A program made the position numbers and the translations under genes. The notes under the pieces were generated by a model that was not told the origin of the DNA, made no database searches, and saw only the letters and a list, made by a program, of their open reading frames with translations. From Acidimicrobiaceae bacterium (GTDB lineage Bacteria > Actinomycetota > Acidimicrobiia > Acidimicrobiales > UBA8190): a stretch of 21,412 bases of DNA. The DNA is taken from NCBI GenBank assembly GCA_003453695.1, contig DMNK01000123.1:44822-66233 (forward strand), read 5' to 3'. Shown one piece after another: positions 7,897 through 15,687 of the stretch (positions are counted from its first letter, which is position 1; the number at the start of each line of letters is the position of its first letter).

Positions 7897-8297
7897 CCAG
7901 ACGCCGACAAGAGCCGCAGTTCGGCATCCAGCTCGACGAGCTCGGAGATGCGAGCGGCGCCAGCATGGGAGTGCGCTTCTGTTTCGGCGCCGCCATCTCC
8001 CTCGTCGCCGGGGTCGTGTCGCTGGCTCTGGGCGAACGGGCGGGCGGCCTCCTCCTCGCCTTTCCGGCCATCCTCCCGTCGACCCTCACCCTCATCGAGA
8101 AAGAGGAGTCAGAGCGCGCCGCCGAAGACGACGACGTGGGAGCCGTCCTGGGGGCCACGGGGCTCGTGGCTTTCGCCTTGGCCGGGTGGCTGCTGCTCAG
8201 TCGCCTGCCGGCGGCGCTCGCCATTCTCGCCGCTGCGGTGTGCTGGTCCACAGTCGCTGTCGGCCTCTACGTGGCGTTCCGCGCCGAGCGCGGCTGA
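7893..8297 (+). CDS. Four-helix membrane protein, DUF3147-like (second of a pair)
   Basis: A 134-residue protein with a polar N-terminal tail of about 25 residues and four predicted helices at about 27-47, 50-68, 82-102 and 106-128. AGGLLLAFPAILPSTLTLIE (50-69) sits where AGLFAAAPSIALASL stands in the upstream protein, suggesting that both descend from a common ancestor. An acidic loop (EKEESERAAEDDD, 69-81) separates helices 2 and 3. The ATG overlaps the upstream stop (ATGA), indicating coupled translation and probably stoichiometric production. Function is unknown. Confidence 0.75.
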   Translation: MTRRRQEPQFGIQLDELGDASGASMGVRFCFGAAISLVAGVVSLALGERAGGLLLAFPAILPSTLTLIEKEESERAAEDDDVGAVLGATGLVAFALAGWLLLSRLPAALAILAAAVCWSTVAVGLYVAFRAERG

Positions 8298-8622
8298 GCC
8301 GCCCACCCTCCCTGACGCGTTCACCTGGCGCGCGCAGTTCGCCCCGTCGTCACACGGCGGTCGCGCCCTTGTTACCGAGCAGTATTCATCACCGCCGTTG
8401 CTCCACGGAACCGCCGCTGCAATGCCGTGAGTTGTCCTTCGGTGGGTTCACACGGGCCCGATGCGGCGCGCACAATAGGTGTTGCGAATCGCGGCGCTCC
8501 TGAGCGCCGGCCGGACGGAGTCGTTCGCCAACCTGTCGTGCACGCTGCTGGACGATGGGCGCGCACAGGGAGCGGCACGGGCTCGGTCATCCACGGCGAC
8601 GAGCAGACGATCGGAGTCCCCG
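8298..8622. other. Intergenic stretch without a convincing gene
   Basis: Between the membrane protein stop and the first small ORF I see no ORF with a credible ribosome site or family resemblance. Open frames on both strands exist but have the Arg/Pro/Ser-rich composition of GC-rich chance frames. There is a locally AT-richer patch around 8365-8400 that could hold a promoter for the small downstream ORFs, but no clear -35/-10 pair can be assigned. Confidence 0.5.
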
Positions 8623-8754
8623 ATGCACAGACGCACCAACCCCCTTGCACAGATCTGGTCGAAGGCACGGCTGGCGGCCGCCCTCTCGTGGTGGGCCCTC
8701 CAACCAGTGCCTGGCCGTCATGGAGTCGAGACCCCGAGGAGGAGCCGCTCGTGA
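8623..8754 (+). CDS. Possible 43-residue small protein of unknown function
   Basis: An ATG at 8623 is preceded at six nt by GGAG. The 43 codons end in a TGA that overlaps the GTG of the next small ORF (GTGA). The peptide has a hydrophobic, tryptophan-containing helix-like middle (AQIWSKARLAAALSWWALQ) between basic ends. In the same frame a TTG at 8479 would give 91 residues, with a weaker ribosome site. No family is recognised. The main support is the coupling to 8751-8966; this may still be chance. Confidence 0.3.
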   Translation: MHRRTNPLAQIWSKARLAAALSWWALQPVPGRHGVETPRRSRS

Positions 8755-8966
8755 CCGAGGCGCGCATGACCGGCGACCAAGTCAAGACCTCCCGGACTCC
8801 ACCGGGCACGACCCCTTCCGGCTGGGACGACATCGACGCCGAGCTCACTGCCTCGACACGTGAATGCGGGGTCGGGTGCGGTCCCGTCGGCACCATGACG
8901 GATTCCGCCATGGCGGTCGGTATGGCCAACCTGCGCGAAGCGGTCAGGCGGCGCCGAGCCACCTGA
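8751..8966 (+). CDS. Small hypothetical protein with a Cys-Gly motif
   Basis: A 71-residue ORF starting at GTG 8751, with a perfect AGGAGG eight nt upstream. The N-terminal half is polar (TSRTPPGTTPSGWDDIDAEL). The middle has RECGVGCGPVG with two cysteines three residues apart, and the end is a predicted helix finishing in RRRRAT. It overlaps the preceding 43-residue ORF by 4 nt and ends 20 nt before a strong hairpin at 8987-9012, as a real gene would. I recognise no family. The paired cysteines could bind metal or be processed, but that is speculation. A gene-size antisense frame across 8372-8962 lacks any ribosome site and looks spurious. Confidence 0.45.
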   Translation: MTEARMTGDQVKTSRTPPGTTPSGWDDIDAELTASTRECGVGCGPVGTMTDSAMAVGMANLREAVRRRRAT

Positions 8967-8986
8967 GCCAGGACCGTCGGCGTCGT

Positions 8987-9012
8987 CGGGCCGGGCCTCG
9001 CCGCCCGGCCCG
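8987..9012. terminator. Perfect 10-bp hairpin between convergent genes
   Basis: CGGGCCGGGC (8987-8996) and its exact reverse complement GCCCGGCCCG (9003-9012) enclose a 6-nt loop, CTCGCC. It lies 20 nt after the plus-strand small ORF and four nt after the minus-strand carboxypeptidase stop. It is therefore well placed as a bidirectional terminator. No T-run follows on either side, as is common for GC-rich actinobacterial terminators. Confidence 0.7.
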
Positions 9013-9016
9013 GGCT

Positions 9017-10426
9017 TCAATGCTCGAGCCGCCAGCCCAGCGACGGGGCGGCCACCCCGGATTCGGTCCGCACAGGCACCTCGAAGCGCCGCTGGCCGTT
9101 CGTCATCGTCAGCGTGCCGACGGTGGCTCCGGCCCCCACGGAATGCGACAGGGGCCGCGTCGTCACGGTCGAGGTCCAACTCGTGCCCGGCCACACGACC
9201 GTCGTCACGGAACCGGCGGTGTACAGCGCCGGCCGTCGGGTCGTCCATGGTGCTGACAGGCGGCCCTCTCGTTGCCCGGACACCACCAGGGTCCGGAAGT
9301 GCAAGGCGCCGGCAGCGGTGTTCACGAGGGCCAGACCGGCGGCGTCGGCGGCCTCGATCGGACGCCATCCGCCCTGCAACCCGGTGACGGCCGTCAGCAC
9401 GAGAACGGTGTGACCGTCCACCTGGCGATCGGCGGCGAGAACCACGCAGCCCTGGGCGGCCTGGGTGAAGCCGGACTTGATACCGACCACGCCGTTGGTG
9501 CCCACGGCCGGCACGTAGTTGATGAGCATCCCCGCGCCCGGTTCGGTGATGGTCGGCTGGGCGACGACGGCGGCGAAGGCGGGGTCGTCCATGGCCAGCC
9601 GGGCCAGGCGCAGCTGGTCTTGGGGGGTGCTGACGTCGCCGGCGTCGATGCCGCTCGGATCGGTGTAGCGGGTGTCGCTCATGCCCAGCGACGAAGCGGT
9701 GTCGTTCATCTTGCCGACGAATGCGGCCTGCGTCCCGGCGTCCCACCTGGCCAGGGCGTCGGCGAAGTCGTTGGCCGAGTGCACGAGCAGGCCGTCGAGG
9801 AGCTGGCGCTCCGTGAACGACTGTCCGGCGGCGACGGGAACAGAGGTGTCGTTCCCGGCGGAGTCCTTGGCGGCGTCCTGCTCGTCGGCCGCGGTCATGA
9901 CGATGTGGGCACCGGTCTGGGAGGGCGAGATCGGATGATCGTGCAGCACCAGGTACGCCGTCATCATCTTGGTCAGGCTGGCGATGGGAGCAGCCGTCTC
10001 AGGCCCTGAGCTCACCATCACCCCCGCTTCCGGCACCGACACGGCCGCCTGGCCGGTCGAGGGCCAGGGCAGCGACGGAGCAGTGCCCGCCACGGTGAAG
10101 CTGACGGGTGCAGCACCGTCGATGCGCACGTCGGGCAGGGGCCGGGTCAGCTGCACCCCCAGTGCGATCGCCATGGCCAGCACCGCCATGACCGGGATGG
10201 GCCAGCGGACCCGGCGCCGGCGCCGGCGGCGGCCCCTTTCCAGCGACACGAGCCTGATCCCTGGAGCGGTGTGCTCCTGCGCAACGTCGCCGTCGGGTCC
10301 GGACTGGGCGGGAACAGCGTGGAGGGCCGGAGCCGGGAGCCCCCCACCGCCGACGGCGGGGTGCATCGGCGACGGAACGGTGGGGCCCGATCCCGACCCG
10401 GTGAGGATGGTTACGTGGCGGGCCAC
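9017..10426 (-). CDS. D-alanyl-D-alanine carboxypeptidase (peptidase S11, PBP5/DacC-like)
   Basis: A serine DD-carboxypeptidase of the low-molecular-weight penicillin-binding protein group, removing the terminal D-Ala from peptidoglycan stem peptides outside the membrane. The catalytic triad of motifs is present: SxxK as S150-L-T-K153 (IASLTKMMTAYL), SxN as S217-A-N219 (HSANDFADAL) and KTG as the K317-S-G319 variant (GIKSGFT). A cytoplasmic N-terminus of about 74 residues, Pro/Gly-rich and ending in an Arg cluster, precedes a single anchor helix at about 75-93. About 100 residues follow the catalytic domain, including a beta-rich portion like the C-terminal domain of PBP5. GTG 10426 lies 4 nt after the ftsK stop; an ATG 20 codons further in is a possible alternative start. 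Coupling to ftsK suggests a division or septal wall role. Confidence 0.9.
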   Translation of the reverse strand: MARHVTILTGSGSGPTVPSPMHPAVGGGGLPAPALHAVPAQSGPDGDVAQEHTAPGIRLVSLERGRRRRRRRVRWPIPVMAVLAMAIALGVQLTRPLPDVRIDGAAPVSFTVAGTAPSLPWPSTGQAAVSVPEAGVMVSSGPETAAPIASLTKMMTAYLVLHDHPISPSQTGAHIVMTAADEQDAAKDSAGNDTSVPVAAGQSFTERQLLDGLLVHSANDFADALARWDAGTQAAFVGKMNDTASSLGMSDTRYTDPSGIDAGDVSTPQDQLRLARLAMDDPAFAAVVAQPTITEPGAGMLINYVPAVGTNGVVGIKSGFTQAAQGCVVLAADRQVDGHTVLVLTAVTGLQGGWRPIEAADAAGLALVNTAAGALHFRTLVVSGQREGRLSAPWTTRRPALYTAGSVTTVVWPGTSWTSTVTTRPLSHSVGAGATVGTLTMTNGQRRFEVPVRTESGVAAPSLGWRLEH

Positions 10427-10430
10427 ACCC

Positions 10431-12944
10431 CTACCTGGTGCTCAGCTGCTCGAGTTCCTCGGGGGTCATGAGCACGGCCCGAGCCTTGGAGCCCTCGGAG
10501 GGCCCCACCACCCCCCGTCGTTCGAGCAGGTCCATCAAGCGCCCGGCGCGGGAAAAACCCACGCGGAGCTTGCGCTGCAACATGGATGTCGACCCTAGCT
10601 GAGAGCGCACGACCAGCTCCATTGCCGCCGCAAGCAGGTCGTCGTCCTCGTCGTCGACGCCGGCCGAGCCAGGACCGACGTCCGTCCCCGCCACACCCTC
10701 CACATACTGAGGCTGGCGTTGTCGCCGCCAGTGGGCGACCACGGACCGGACCTCGGCCTCGGTGACCCACGGCCCTTGGATGCGCCTCGGCACGGACGAC
10801 GAGGCGGTGAGAAGCAGCATGTCGCCCTTGCCGATGAGCCGCTCCGCCCCGGGCTGGTCGAGGATCACCCTGCTGTCCGCCAACGACGACACCGAGAACG
10901 CCAGGCGGGACGGAATGTTGGCCTTGATCACCCCGGTGATCACGTCGACCGACGGACGTTGGGTGGCGAGCACCAGGTGGATGCCCACAGCGCGCGCCAT
11001 CTGGGCGATGCGGCACACCGACTCCTCCACGTCCCGGGCGGCAACCATCATGAGGTCGTTGAGCTCGTCCACCACCACGAGCACGTAGGGCAGCCGCTGG
11101 CGAGCCTCGGACGCGCCCGGACCGTCGGCTCCACCTGCGAGCGCGGCTCGGTCTGTTGCTTCCCGGGCCCCTTCGTCGGCCTCGTCGGCTGCTTGGCCGG
11201 CCCCTTCGTCGGCCGCTTCGTCGGCGTCGAGGGCGCCGGAGTCCACGGCCTCGTTGTACCCGGTGATGTCCCGCATGCCCGCCTCGGCGAGAAGGTCGTA
11301 GCGCCGTTCCATCTCGGTGACCGCCCAGGCCAGGGCGTTGGCCGCCTTCTTCGGATCGACGACCACCTGGGTGAGGAGATGGGGCAGGCCGTTGTACTGC
11401 CCCAGCTCCACCCGTTTCGGGTCCACCAGGATGAGCCGCACCTGCTCGGGAGTCGACCGCATGAGCACCGACGTGAGCAGGGAGTTGATGCAGGAGGACT
11501 TCCCGGCACCCGTCGCCCCCGAGATCAAGATGTGGGGCATGTCGGCCAGGTTGACCAGGACCGGACGGCCGGCGATGTCGCGCCCGAGCGCCACTTCGAG
11601 TGGATGGCGGGCGCGCCGGGCCTCGTCGGTCACGAGCACGTCGCCCAAGGTCACCAGCTGCCGGCGCCGGTTGGGCACCTCCACCCCGATGGCCGAGCGC
11701 CCCGGGATGGGAGCGAGGATCCGCACGTCCGGTGAGGCCATGGCGTACGCGATGTCGCGGGCCAGGCTGGTGACACGAGCCACCTTGACGCCCGGTCCCA
11801 GCTCGAGCTCGAAACGCGTCACGGTCGGACCGACCGTGTGCCCCACGAGACGGGTCTCGACACCGTGTGCCGCCAGCGCCGCCACGAGGGCGCGACCAGC
11901 GGTGCCGATCTCGCCCTGGTCCAGCTCCTGCTGGCGCGACCGGGCGAGCATCTTGAGCGGCGGGAGCCGCCACTCGCCTTGGGGCCCACCGAGCTCCAGC
12001 GCCAGTTGATCGGCTCGTCCGGTTGGGATGGGGGCGACCGGTGCCGGCAACAGGGGCTCGACGTGCCCCTCGGCGCCAGAAGGACGCTCCTCGTCGCCCT
12101 CGCCGTCGGGGCCGTGTGCGCCGGTGGTGTCCCCCTGTGCCGACGGCGCGCCGGCCGCCATGGCGACGTCTTCGACGGCGTCGGCCGCCTCGTCTTCTTG
12201 GTCCTCGACGTCGGATGGCGCTGCATCGTCCTCGAGATCGACGCCCTCTCCATCGCCACGGCGCCGGCCGATGAGCAAGCGCCACAGCCCGGCGCCGGTG
12301 AGCGCGGCGCCGCGGGTCACGGCGCGCACCGACGAACCCGTGAACAGCACCAGGGCCAGCACGCCCACCGCCACCAGGACGACGGCCGCTCCCCACCCCC
12401 CGAGCCCGTCGCGCAAGGGCCCTGCGGCGGCTATTCCCAGCCATCCGCCGGCTCCCGCCAGCCGGGCAGAAGACGAGCTCAGCTGTGGTGACCCGCCGGC
12501 GAGGTCGGCGAGCCCGCTCACGGCCGCCAGGCCCAGGGCCAACCCGAGGACGGCGCGCGCCGGTTCGTAGCGGGGCCGGCCCGCCACCAGCAGGATGGCG
12601 CCGGCGACACCACCGGCCGGGACCAGGAACCGCCCCACCCCGAGGGCGTCGCCCAGTGCCCGACGGGCGTCGTGGCCGACCGGCCCCAGCGAGCCGGCGA
12701 AGAGGGCGATGCCGAGCAGCACCCCGGCGGTGCCCAGGGCCAAGGCCCACAGGTCCTCGGCGTGGTCGGCCAGGACGTCCATGGCGGCGTCGAACAGCCC
12801 CGGAACGGCGGCCGGCCGTCGGGAGGCGGGCCGGCGTGCCTGGGAAGCGGGTCGCCGGCGCCCGGCGCCGGCGCCCCGGCGACGACCGGACGTCGGGCGA
12901 GACCGGGGCCGAGCGCCCGCCGGGCGGCGCTTGGTCGTCACCAC
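10431..12944 (-). CDS. ftsK: DNA translocase FtsK/SpoIIIE
   Basis: A septum-anchored ATPase that pumps chromosomal DNA away from the closing septum and activates dimer resolution. From GTG 12944 the protein has 837 residues. It has a basic N-terminal tail (about 1-55), a membrane region with four or so helices (about 60-225), an acidic/Pro linker (about 230-310), then the alpha/beta motor. Walker A is GATGAGKSS (476-484), and Walker B ends in VVVDELNDL with D626/E627. The C-terminal gamma winged helix (last ~65 residues, SMLQRKLRVGFSRAGRLMDLLE) recognises the polar KOPS/SRS sequences. A low-complexity Asp/Glu/Ala insert sits between Walker A and B. Start could equally be the next GTG at 12941; further upstream the frame crosses RNase J and is Arg-rich noise. 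It lies 53 nt after rnj. Confidence 0.93.
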   Translation of the reverse strand: MVTTKRRPAGARPRSRPTSGRRRGAGAGRRRPASQARRPASRRPAAVPGLFDAAMDVLADHAEDLWALALGTAGVLLGIALFAGSLGPVGHDARRALGDALGVGRFLVPAGGVAGAILLVAGRPRYEPARAVLGLALGLAAVSGLADLAGGSPQLSSSSARLAGAGGWLGIAAAGPLRDGLGGWGAAVVLVAVGVLALVLFTGSSVRAVTRGAALTGAGLWRLLIGRRRGDGEGVDLEDDAAPSDVEDQEDEAADAVEDVAMAAGAPSAQGDTTGAHGPDGEGDEERPSGAEGHVEPLLPAPVAPIPTGRADQLALELGGPQGEWRLPPLKMLARSRQQELDQGEIGTAGRALVAALAAHGVETRLVGHTVGPTVTRFELELGPGVKVARVTSLARDIAYAMASPDVRILAPIPGRSAIGVEVPNRRRQLVTLGDVLVTDEARRARHPLEVALGRDIAGRPVLVNLADMPHILISGATGAGKSSCINSLLTSVLMRSTPEQVRLILVDPKRVELGQYNGLPHLLTQVVVDPKKAANALAWAVTEMERRYDLLAEAGMRDITGYNEAVDSGALDADEAADEGAGQAADEADEGAREATDRAALAGGADGPGASEARQRLPYVLVVVDELNDLMMVAARDVEESVCRIAQMARAVGIHLVLATQRPSVDVITGVIKANIPSRLAFSVSSLADSRVILDQPGAERLIGKGDMLLLTASSSVPRRIQGPWVTEAEVRSVVAHWRRQRQPQYVEGVAGTDVGPGSAGVDDEDDDLLAAAMELVVRSQLGSTSMLQRKLRVGFSRAGRLMDLLERRGVVGPSEGSKARAVLMTPEELEQLSTR
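11166..11214. repeat. Imperfect 33-bp tandem repeat inside ftsK
   Basis: The 16-mer GGCCCCTTCGTCGGCC occurs at 11166-11181 and again at 11199-11214, a period of 33 bp (11 codons), with shorter TTCGTCGGC echoes on either side. In the ftsK frame it encodes repeated Asp-Glu-Gly/Ala units. The repeat is in frame and likely expands or contracts by slippage without breaking the gene. Confidence 0.75.
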
Positions 12945-12997
12945 AGTGGCCCCAACGCTAACAGCAGTCCCACGAGCACCGAGGGACTCGGAAAGGC

Positions 12998-14659
12998 TCA
13001 GACGAGCACCACGACGGGGACGATCATGGGGCGGCGCCGGGTGCGCTCCCCCACGAAGCGTCCCAGCGCACGCCGAGCGTGGCGCCGCAGGATGTCGTGC
13101 TCGGTGGCGCCGTCGGCCATGGCCACCTCCAGCTCCTTGCGCACGGTGTCGCTCGCCTCTTCGAGCAGCTCCTCTGCTTCGGGGGCGTGCACCCATCCCC
13201 GGGTCACGATCTCGGGCCGGCCCACGACCTCCCGGTTGTGCAGGTCCACCGTCGCCACGACGACCACCACGCCTTCCTCGGACAGCACCCGGCGGTCGCG
13301 CAACACGCCGTGCTCCACGTCGCCGACGGTGCCGTCGACGTACAGCATCCCCGCCGGCACGGACTCTCCACGCCGCAACCCGTCGTCGTCGAGCAGCAGG
13401 CTGTCGCCGTCCTCGCACACGAGCACGCGGCCTTCGGGGACCCCCATGCGCCTCGCCAGCTGCGCGTGGTTGACCAGATGGCGGTACTCACCGTGCACGG
13501 GCACGAACCACTCCGGCTTTGCCACCGACAGCATGGTCTCGAGCTCGCCCTGGCGGGCGTGGCCGCTCACGTGCACCGGTTCCACCCCGGTGTGGACCAC
13601 CGTGGCGCCGCGCCGATGGAGGCCGTCGATGACCTTGCCGACCGCCCATTCGTTGCCCGGCACCGGATGGGCGCTGATCACGACCACGTCGCCGGGGCGC
13701 AGGTGCAGCCATTTGCTCTCGCCGGCGGCCATGAGCGCCAGCGCCGACATGGGCTCGCCCTGGGAGCCGGTCGAGATCACGCACACCTCGCCGGGCGGCA
13801 GGCGGTCGACGTCCTCCACGTCGACCATGGCCTCTTCGGGGATGGCCAGCACCCCGAGACGGCGGCCCAGCGTCACGTTCTTCTCCATGGACCGGCCCAG
13901 GGTGGCGATCTTGCGCCCGCAGTCGAGGGCGGCGTCCGCCGCTTGCTGGATCCGGTGGATGTGACTGGCGAAGCAGGTGACCACCAAGCGGCGGCCGTGA
14001 GAGCCGTGGAACACCCGCCGCAAGGTGGCGCCGACGGTGGTCTCCGAAGGGGTGAAGCCGGGCTCTTCGGCGTTGGTGGAGTCCGACAACAGCAGCCGGA
14101 TGCCGGCGCCGTCGGCGAGGGCACCGATGTGGGCCAGGTCCGTGAGCCGCCCGTCGACGGGGGTCAGGTCGAGCTTGAAGTCGCCGGAGTGGAGCACCAC
14201 CCCCTGCGGCGTGTGGAAGGCGGTGGCGAAGCCGTGGGGCACGGAGTGGGTGACGGGGATGAACTCCACCTCGAAGGGACCGACGGCGCGGCGCTCGCCG
14301 TCGACGACCTCCACGAAGCGCGCCCGGTCCTCCACCCCCGCCTCTTCGACGCGGTGGCGGGCCAGGCCGAGGGTGAGGGCCGAGCCGTACACCGGGGCCG
14401 AAAGCTCGCGCAGCAGGTAGGCGAGCCCGCCCGTGTGGTCCTCGTGCCCGTGGGTGAGCACGACGGCCTCCACTCGATCGGCGTTGTCGCGCAGGTAGGT
14501 GAGGTCGGGGAGCACCAGGTCGATGCCGGGCATGTCGGGGTCGGGGAACATGACCCCGCAATCGAGGATGACGATCCTCCCCGCCGTCTCGATGCAGGCG
14601 CAGTTCCGGCCGATCTCTCCCAGGCCGCCGAGAAAGGTGATGCGAACCGGTTCAGCCAA
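12998..14659 (-). CDS. rnj: Ribonuclease J
   Basis: A metallo-beta-lactamase/beta-CASP nuclease with endo- and 5'-3' exonuclease activity in mRNA decay and rRNA maturation. The 553 residues match the usual ~555. The N-terminus FLGGLGEIGRNC is diagnostic of RNase J. Zinc motif HGHEDH is at 70-75, with further metal motifs in THSVPHG and LHSGDFKLD. The beta-CASP region carries STGSQGEP, and VHVSGHARQGEL and VHGEYRH supply the late ligands. A C-terminal domain of about 100 residues follows. TTG 14659 is the only credible start and overlaps the dapA stop by 8 nt, so translation is probably coupled. The dapA-rnj order is a widespread actinobacterial arrangement. Confidence 0.95.
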   Translation of the reverse strand: MAEPVRITFLGGLGEIGRNCACIETAGRIVILDCGVMFPDPDMPGIDLVLPDLTYLRDNADRVEAVVLTHGHEDHTGGLAYLLRELSAPVYGSALTLGLARHRVEEAGVEDRARFVEVVDGERRAVGPFEVEFIPVTHSVPHGFATAFHTPQGVVLHSGDFKLDLTPVDGRLTDLAHIGALADGAGIRLLLSDSTNAEEPGFTPSETTVGATLRRVFHGSHGRRLVVTCFASHIHRIQQAADAALDCGRKIATLGRSMEKNVTLGRRLGVLAIPEEAMVDVEDVDRLPPGEVCVISTGSQGEPMSALALMAAGESKWLHLRPGDVVVISAHPVPGNEWAVGKVIDGLHRRGATVVHTGVEPVHVSGHARQGELETMLSVAKPEWFVPVHGEYRHLVNHAQLARRMGVPEGRVLVCEDGDSLLLDDDGLRRGESVPAGMLYVDGTVGDVEHGVLRDRRVLSEEGVVVVVATVDLHNREVVGRPEIVTRGWVHAPEAEELLEEASDTVRKELEVAMADGATEHDILRRHARRALGRFVGERTRRRPMIVPVVVLV

Positions 14660-15590
14660 CAGGCCCGCCGACAGCCCCGTCGGCCGGGATGCTGCGACCC
14701 AGGCGGGTCAGCACCTGCCGCGCCAGTTCGTCGAGTTCGGGGCCACCGGGGCCCATGGGTGGCCGGCACTCCCCCACTTGGAGCCCCAGCATCCGGCAAG
14801 CGGCCTTGGCCGGCAACGGGTTGGGGTAGGCCTCGCTTCCCTGGAAGCGGTGCGACTCGAGCAGCGCGGCGTTGAGTGCCTGGGCGCCCTCGACGTCGCC
14901 CTTGGCGAAGGCGGCCGTCATCTGCGACACCTCTTCGCCGGCCCAGTGCGACTCCACGCTGATGGCGCCCACGGCGCCCACGGCGAGCAGTGCCAGGGTC
15001 AGGCTGTCGTCGCCGCTGTACACCTCGAACCCCGCCGGAGCCGAGGCCACCAGGCGGGCGGCACCGGCCACGTCTGCGGTGGCGTCCTTGACGCCGACGA
15101 TGTTGGGCACGTCCCTGCCCAGTTCGAGCAGCGTGTCGAGGCCGATGCGCCGTCCGGTGCGCACCGGGACGTCATAGAGGAGGACGGGGAGCCCGGTGGC
15201 CGAGGCCGCAGCCGTGAAGTGGGCGGTCAAGCCGGCCTGCGAAGGCCGGTTGTAGTAGGGCGTCACCACGAGCACCCCGTCGACGCCGGCCGCTGTCGCC
15301 AGCTCGGTGCGCTCGACGGTGTGGCGGGTGTCGTTCGTGCCCGTGCCCGCCACGACCGGGACGGTGAGCGCCTCGGACAGCGCGCGCCACAGCTCCACCA
15401 GCTCGTCGTCGGACAGCACCGGTGACTCACCGGTGGTGCCGGCCGCCACCACGCCGTCACTGCCGCGGCTGACCAGGTACTTGGCCAGGGCGACGGCGGC
15501 GTCCACGTCCAGGGCCCCCGAGCGGTCGAAGGGGGTGACCATCGCCGTCAGCACGGCGCCGAAACGGCCAGGACCCTGCGCGATGCCCAC
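14652..15590 (-). CDS. dapA: 4-hydroxy-tetrahydrodipicolinate synthase
   Basis: DapA condenses pyruvate with aspartate semialdehyde, the first committed step to diaminopimelate and lysine. The 312-residue TIM barrel has the key residues of the family: T52/T53 in AAGTTGESP, tyrosines in VVTPYYNRPSQAG (112/113), Y139 and R144 in LLYDVPVRTG, and the Schiff-base lysine K168 in GVKDATAD. The C-terminal helical part is complete, and the length is slightly above the usual ~295 because of a tail after residue 300. Start is GTG 15590; no clear ribosome site is seen, so a short or absent leader is possible. It is separated by 97 nt from the di-iron gene upstream and overlaps rnj downstream. Together with dapB at 18432-19262 it covers two consecutive steps. 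Confidence 0.95.
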   Translation of the reverse strand: MGIAQGPGRFGAVLTAMVTPFDRSGALDVDAAVALAKYLVSRGSDGVVAAGTTGESPVLSDDELVELWRALSEALTVPVVAGTGTNDTRHTVERTELATAAGVDGVLVVTPYYNRPSQAGLTAHFTAAASATGLPVLLYDVPVRTGRRIGLDTLLELGRDVPNIVGVKDATADVAGAARLVASAPAGFEVYSGDDSLTLALLAVGAVGAISVESHWAGEEVSQMTAAFAKGDVEGAQALNAALLESHRFQGSEAYPNPLPAKAACRMLGLQVGECRPPMGPGGPELDELARQVLTRLGRSIPADGAVGGPVG

Positions 15591-15638
15591 GCGCTCAGGC
15601 TACCCGCGGGCCGAAGACCCCTGGTGCTCCATGCCCGG

Positions 15639-15663
15639 CTCGCCGCCGGCCGCGCCGGCCGAG
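15639..15663 (-). terminator. Possible hairpin terminator after the di-iron gene
   Basis: Read on the minus strand, CTCG-GCCGGC-GCG-GCCGGC-GG-CGAG folds as a GC-rich stem with a two-base bulge. It lies about 25 nt after the stop of the di-iron protein and about 50 nt before the dapA start. No T-run follows, so it may be attenuating, or just a chance fold in GC-rich DNA. Confidence 0.35.
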
Positions 15664-15687
15664 TGGCAACGCCGATCCAGCCAGCCG

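Noticed and set aside
8372..8962. 196-codon minus-strand open frame opposite the small ORFs
   Set aside because: No ribosome site or motif; Pro/Ser/Arg-rich, and it would be antisense to the better supported plus-strand small ORFs.
12945..13418. N-terminal extension of ftsK by 158 codons
   Set aside because: It overlaps the 3' end of rnj and is almost entirely Arg/Gly/Ala; real FtsK sequence begins after 12944.
13079..14875. 598-codon plus-strand open frame opposite rnj
   Set aside because: Mirror frame of RNase J with no recognisable domain; the minus strand carries all the catalytic motifs.
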